A DNA stretch of 7,881 nucleotides from contig CAYOXI010000085.1 of assembly GCA_964407855.1 (NCBI GenBank), positions 1 to 7,881 of the forward strand. The letters run 5' to 3'. Positions 6,229-7,881 of this stretch are shown here, one piece after another (position 1 is the stretch's first letter; each line of letters begins with the position of its first letter). The notes under the pieces were generated by a model. It was not told the origin of the DNA and did no database searches. It saw nothing but the letters and a program-made list of their open reading frames with translations. The stretch comes from SHZI01 sp964407855. GTDB lineage: Bacteria; Pseudomonadota; Gammaproteobacteria; Steroidobacterales; GCA-2729495. The position numbers and the translations under genes were made by a program.

Positions 6229-7737
6229 ATGTTTGGAAAACGCTCTCGACCTTCACCAGCCAAGGTGTCGCCCGACGGGTCAAGGGTGCAGCGGCGTCGT
6301 TGGCGGCACTGGCACGCGTGGATACTGGTGGCCCTGATTCTCACCCTCGTCCTGGCCTGGACCTGGTGGCGCGCCGAACACTTCGACGAGCGCTTCGACG
6401 CCGACTACCTGGGCAGTGCGGTGTGCGGCGACTGTCACGGCATCGTGCACGCGCAGTGGATCGCGTCGCCCCACGCCAACATCGTGCGCCCCCCGGCTCC
6501 GGGCTCGGTGATCGGCGATTTCCAGGACGGAGAGTTCCGGCTTCCCGCAGACAGCCCCGACGCACTGGCCGGCGAAGTGGTGGCGCGCACCTATCGCCGT
6601 GACGGCGCCTACGTCATGGCGCTGCTTCATCCACAGCAGCGACGCTTCGTCGAATTTCCCGTCGAGCTCGTGGTCGGCTATCAGTACCGCCAGGAGTACC
6701 TCACCCGCGAAACCGGCGGCGTGCTGCGCCGGCTGCCGCTGCAGTGGTCCACAGCGCGAAACGCGTACTTTCCGTACTGGAACGTCCAGGAGAACAGCGC
6801 ACAGACGGTCGAAGACCTGTGGCTGCAGATGCAGTCCCTGCACTCGGCGTGGAACCTGTACTGCGCCCGCTGCCATACCACCAACCTCGATGTGCGCATG
6901 CGCGACACATGGAATACGGTGGCCGATGTAACCTGGACAGAGCTCGGCATCGGCTGCGAAGCCTGCCACGGTCCGGGCAGCAAGCACGTCGAGTACATGA
7001 AGTCGAGCGCGGCCAACCGGCTGGCGATGTTCGTGCAGAACCACCTGCGCGGCCGCCCCGTAGCCTACATCGCCAGCGCCTCGAAGCTGCCCAAGGGCCA
7101 GGCGCTGTCGGTTTGCGCGCGCTGCCACGGCGCCGACATCTTCTCGCGTCACCAGGACATCTATCGGGTGTTCGAACCGGGCTACAGCCGCGAAGGTCGC
7201 ATCAACGACCTGTCCAACTACTTCCGCGAGACCCCGTTGACGCCCGGCCGCATGACGCCGACCGTCGAGGTCTGGAGCAACGGTCGGCCGCGCGGCATCG
7301 GCATGCTGTTCCGCTCGTTCGTGGAGTCGGTCTGTTTCGACAAGGACGAGGTGCGCTGCTTCGACTGCCACAATCCGCACCACAACAAACTGCCGGCGGA
7401 ACCGGGGCTGCTCGAACCCTCAGCCGCTTCCGACAGCTACTGCACGGCCTGCCATCTGGACATCGCCGCGGCTGCAGAAGGACATACACAGCACGACGAG
7501 GGAACGCCGGGCAGCCACTGCTACGACTGTCACATGCCGCGTCATATCACCAAGCTCAACCGCGGTGTGTGGGAACGCACGCGCACCCATGAGATGAGTT
7601 CCCTGCCCAACCCGCAGGACAGCCTGGTGTACGGCAGCGCGCATGCGCCCAATGCCTGCACCGACTGCCATGAAACCCAGGGACCGCAATGGGCCGTCGA
7701 GGCCATGCAACGCCTGTGGCCGGGCTCGACGCACTAG
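6229..7737 (+). CDS. Membrane-anchored octaheme c-type cytochrome (cytochrome c554-like multiheme family)
   Basis: Predicted periplasmic electron-transfer protein or oxidoreductase of 502 residues. A basic N-terminus (KRSR, QRRRWRHWH) precedes one hydrophobic span at about 30-46, with no signal-peptidase site evident, so it probably stays as an inner-membrane anchor. Eight CXXCH heme c sites start at Cys66, 212, 243, 296, 377, 405, 431 and 477. GCEACHGPGSKH around heme 3, CFDCHNPHH around heme 5 and CYDCHMPRH around heme 7 are typical of c554-like/doubled-CXXCH cytochromes. Extra His residues (for example 74, 82, 384, 418, 422, 439, 472) could be distal ligands. No CXXCK is present, so the NrfA-type active-site heme is absent. 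Related proteins I recall often continue into TPR or HEAT repeats; this one stops 20 residues after the last heme His. Substrate and partners are unknown and no maturation or dehydrogenase genes adjoin it. The ATG at 6229 lacks a Shine-Dalgarno sequence; CATACT at 6217-6222 would suit a leaderless transcript. Confidence 0.93.
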   Translation: MFGKRSRPSPAKVSPDGSRVQRRRWRHWHAWILVALILTLVLAWTWWRAEHFDERFDADYLGSAVCGDCHGIVHAQWIASPHANIVRPPAPGSVIGDFQDGEFRLPADSPDALAGEVVARTYRRDGAYVMALLHPQQRRFVEFPVELVVGYQYRQEYLTRETGGVLRRLPLQWSTARNAYFPYWNVQENSAQTVEDLWLQMQSLHSAWNLYCARCHTTNLDVRMRDTWNTVADVTWTELGIGCEACHGPGSKHVEYMKSSAANRLAMFVQNHLRGRPVAYIASASKLPKGQALSVCARCHGADIFSRHQDIYRVFEPGYSREGRINDLSNYFRETPLTPGRMTPTVEVWSNGRPRGIGMLFRSFVESVCFDKDEVRCFDCHNPHHNKLPAEPGLLEPSAASDSYCTACHLDIAAAAEGHTQHDEGTPGSHCYDCHMPRHITKLNRGVWERTRTHEMSSLPNPQDSLVYGSAHAPNACTDCHETQGPQWAVEAMQRLWPGSTH

Positions 7738-7749
7738 TGTGGTGTTCCG

Positions 7750-7881
7750 TAATCAGGTTGCCGAAATCGCGCTGCGGATTCGGCTCCGAGACAAGGCGCG
7801 AGGAGGAGGCATAGCAGCGCTATGGCGACGACGAGCAACGCAGTATCGGGGCTGAAGACCAAGCGAGTTCGGCAAGGTAAT
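7750..7881. repeat. Imperfect palindromic repeat element with terminal inverted repeats (MITE/REP-like), running to the window edge
   Basis: The stretch is symmetric about position 7817. Outer arms TTGCCGAAATCGC (7758-7770) and GCGAGTTCGGCAA (7863-7875) are complementary at 12 of 13 positions. Middle arms TTCGGCTCCGAGAC (7779-7792) and GTATCGGGGCTGAA (7843-7856) pair with two G/T wobbles and one mismatch. The centre is CATAGC (7810-7815), AGC loop, GCTATG (7819-7824). TAAT occurs on both sides (7750-7753 and 7878-7881) and could be a target duplication or element end. There is no transposase. I recall similar sequences dispersed in related genomes but cannot verify this. It lies 12-20 bp after the cytochrome stop and may act as a 3' hairpin for that transcript. 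The exact ends are uncertain because the window stops here. Confidence 0.7.

Noticed and set aside
6280..7383. 367-codon minus-strand frame antisense to the cytochrome
   Set aside because: The opposite strand carries eight CXXCH motifs in one frame, so this frame is a GC-driven shadow.
7643..7855. 70-codon frame running from the cytochrome 3' end into the palindromic repeat
   Set aside because: It begins inside the cytochrome in another frame, and its Arg-rich end is simply the translated repeat element.
1..7881. CRISPR arrays, tRNA/rRNA genes, integrase or transposase genes, toxin-antitoxin or defence genes
   Set aside because: No regularly spaced direct repeats, tRNA-like cloverleaf or hallmark motifs of these systems were found in the five genes or the short spacers. 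All spacers are under 300 bp.

Overview
The window is GC-rich, densely coding bacterial DNA with five protein genes on both strands and no RNA genes, integrases or transposases that I can recognise. It looks like a chromosomal segment of a gammaproteobacterium, most likely from the Lysobacterales/Xanthomonadales. Three things suggest this: an MnmG tail very close to the gammaproteobacterial type, a rhomboid protease with an N-terminus of the kind I associate with that order, and a secreted beta-propeller protein ending in the FRDGFE-type tail that I recall from Dokdonella/Lysobacter relatives. This placement rests on memory, not on a search.

Layout from left to right. (1) Positions 1-561 (+) hold the C-terminal 186 codons of mnmG, a tRNA wobble-uridine modification enzyme. 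(2) Convergent to it, 11 bp away, positions 573-3095 (-) encode an 840-residue lipoprotein built from about ten Asp-box (BNR) motifs. (3) A divergent intergenic region at 3096-3371 carries a plausible ribosome binding site and -10 box for the lipoprotein, a small dyad where its -35 should lie, a 10-bp hairpin at 3289-3313, and a 12-bp perfect palindrome on the start codon of the next gene. (4) Positions 3372-4838 (+) encode a rhomboid intramembrane serine protease with a long, helical, TPR-like C-terminal half. (5) A hairpin in the 46-bp convergent gap at 4839-4884 is a candidate bidirectional terminator. (6) Positions 4885-6129 (-) encode an integral membrane protein (DUF4013-like) that also ends in a helical TPR-like region. 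(7) A 99-bp divergent spacer follows. (8) Positions 6229-7737 (+) encode a membrane-anchored octaheme c-type cytochrome. (9) From about 7750 to the window end lies a roughly 120-130 bp imperfect palindrome with terminal inverted repeats, probably a MITE/REP-like interspersed element.

No two adjacent genes point the same way: the order is + - + - +, so each is probably its own transcription unit and there is no visible multi-gene operon. Four of the five products (all but MnmG) are envelope proteins. I do not see an obvious new multi-gene system. The items most worth a second look are the palindromic repeat at the right edge, the stand-alone octaheme cytochrome that ends just before it, the propeller lipoprotein with a possible second sorting tail, and the convergent pair of membrane-plus-TPR-like proteins.
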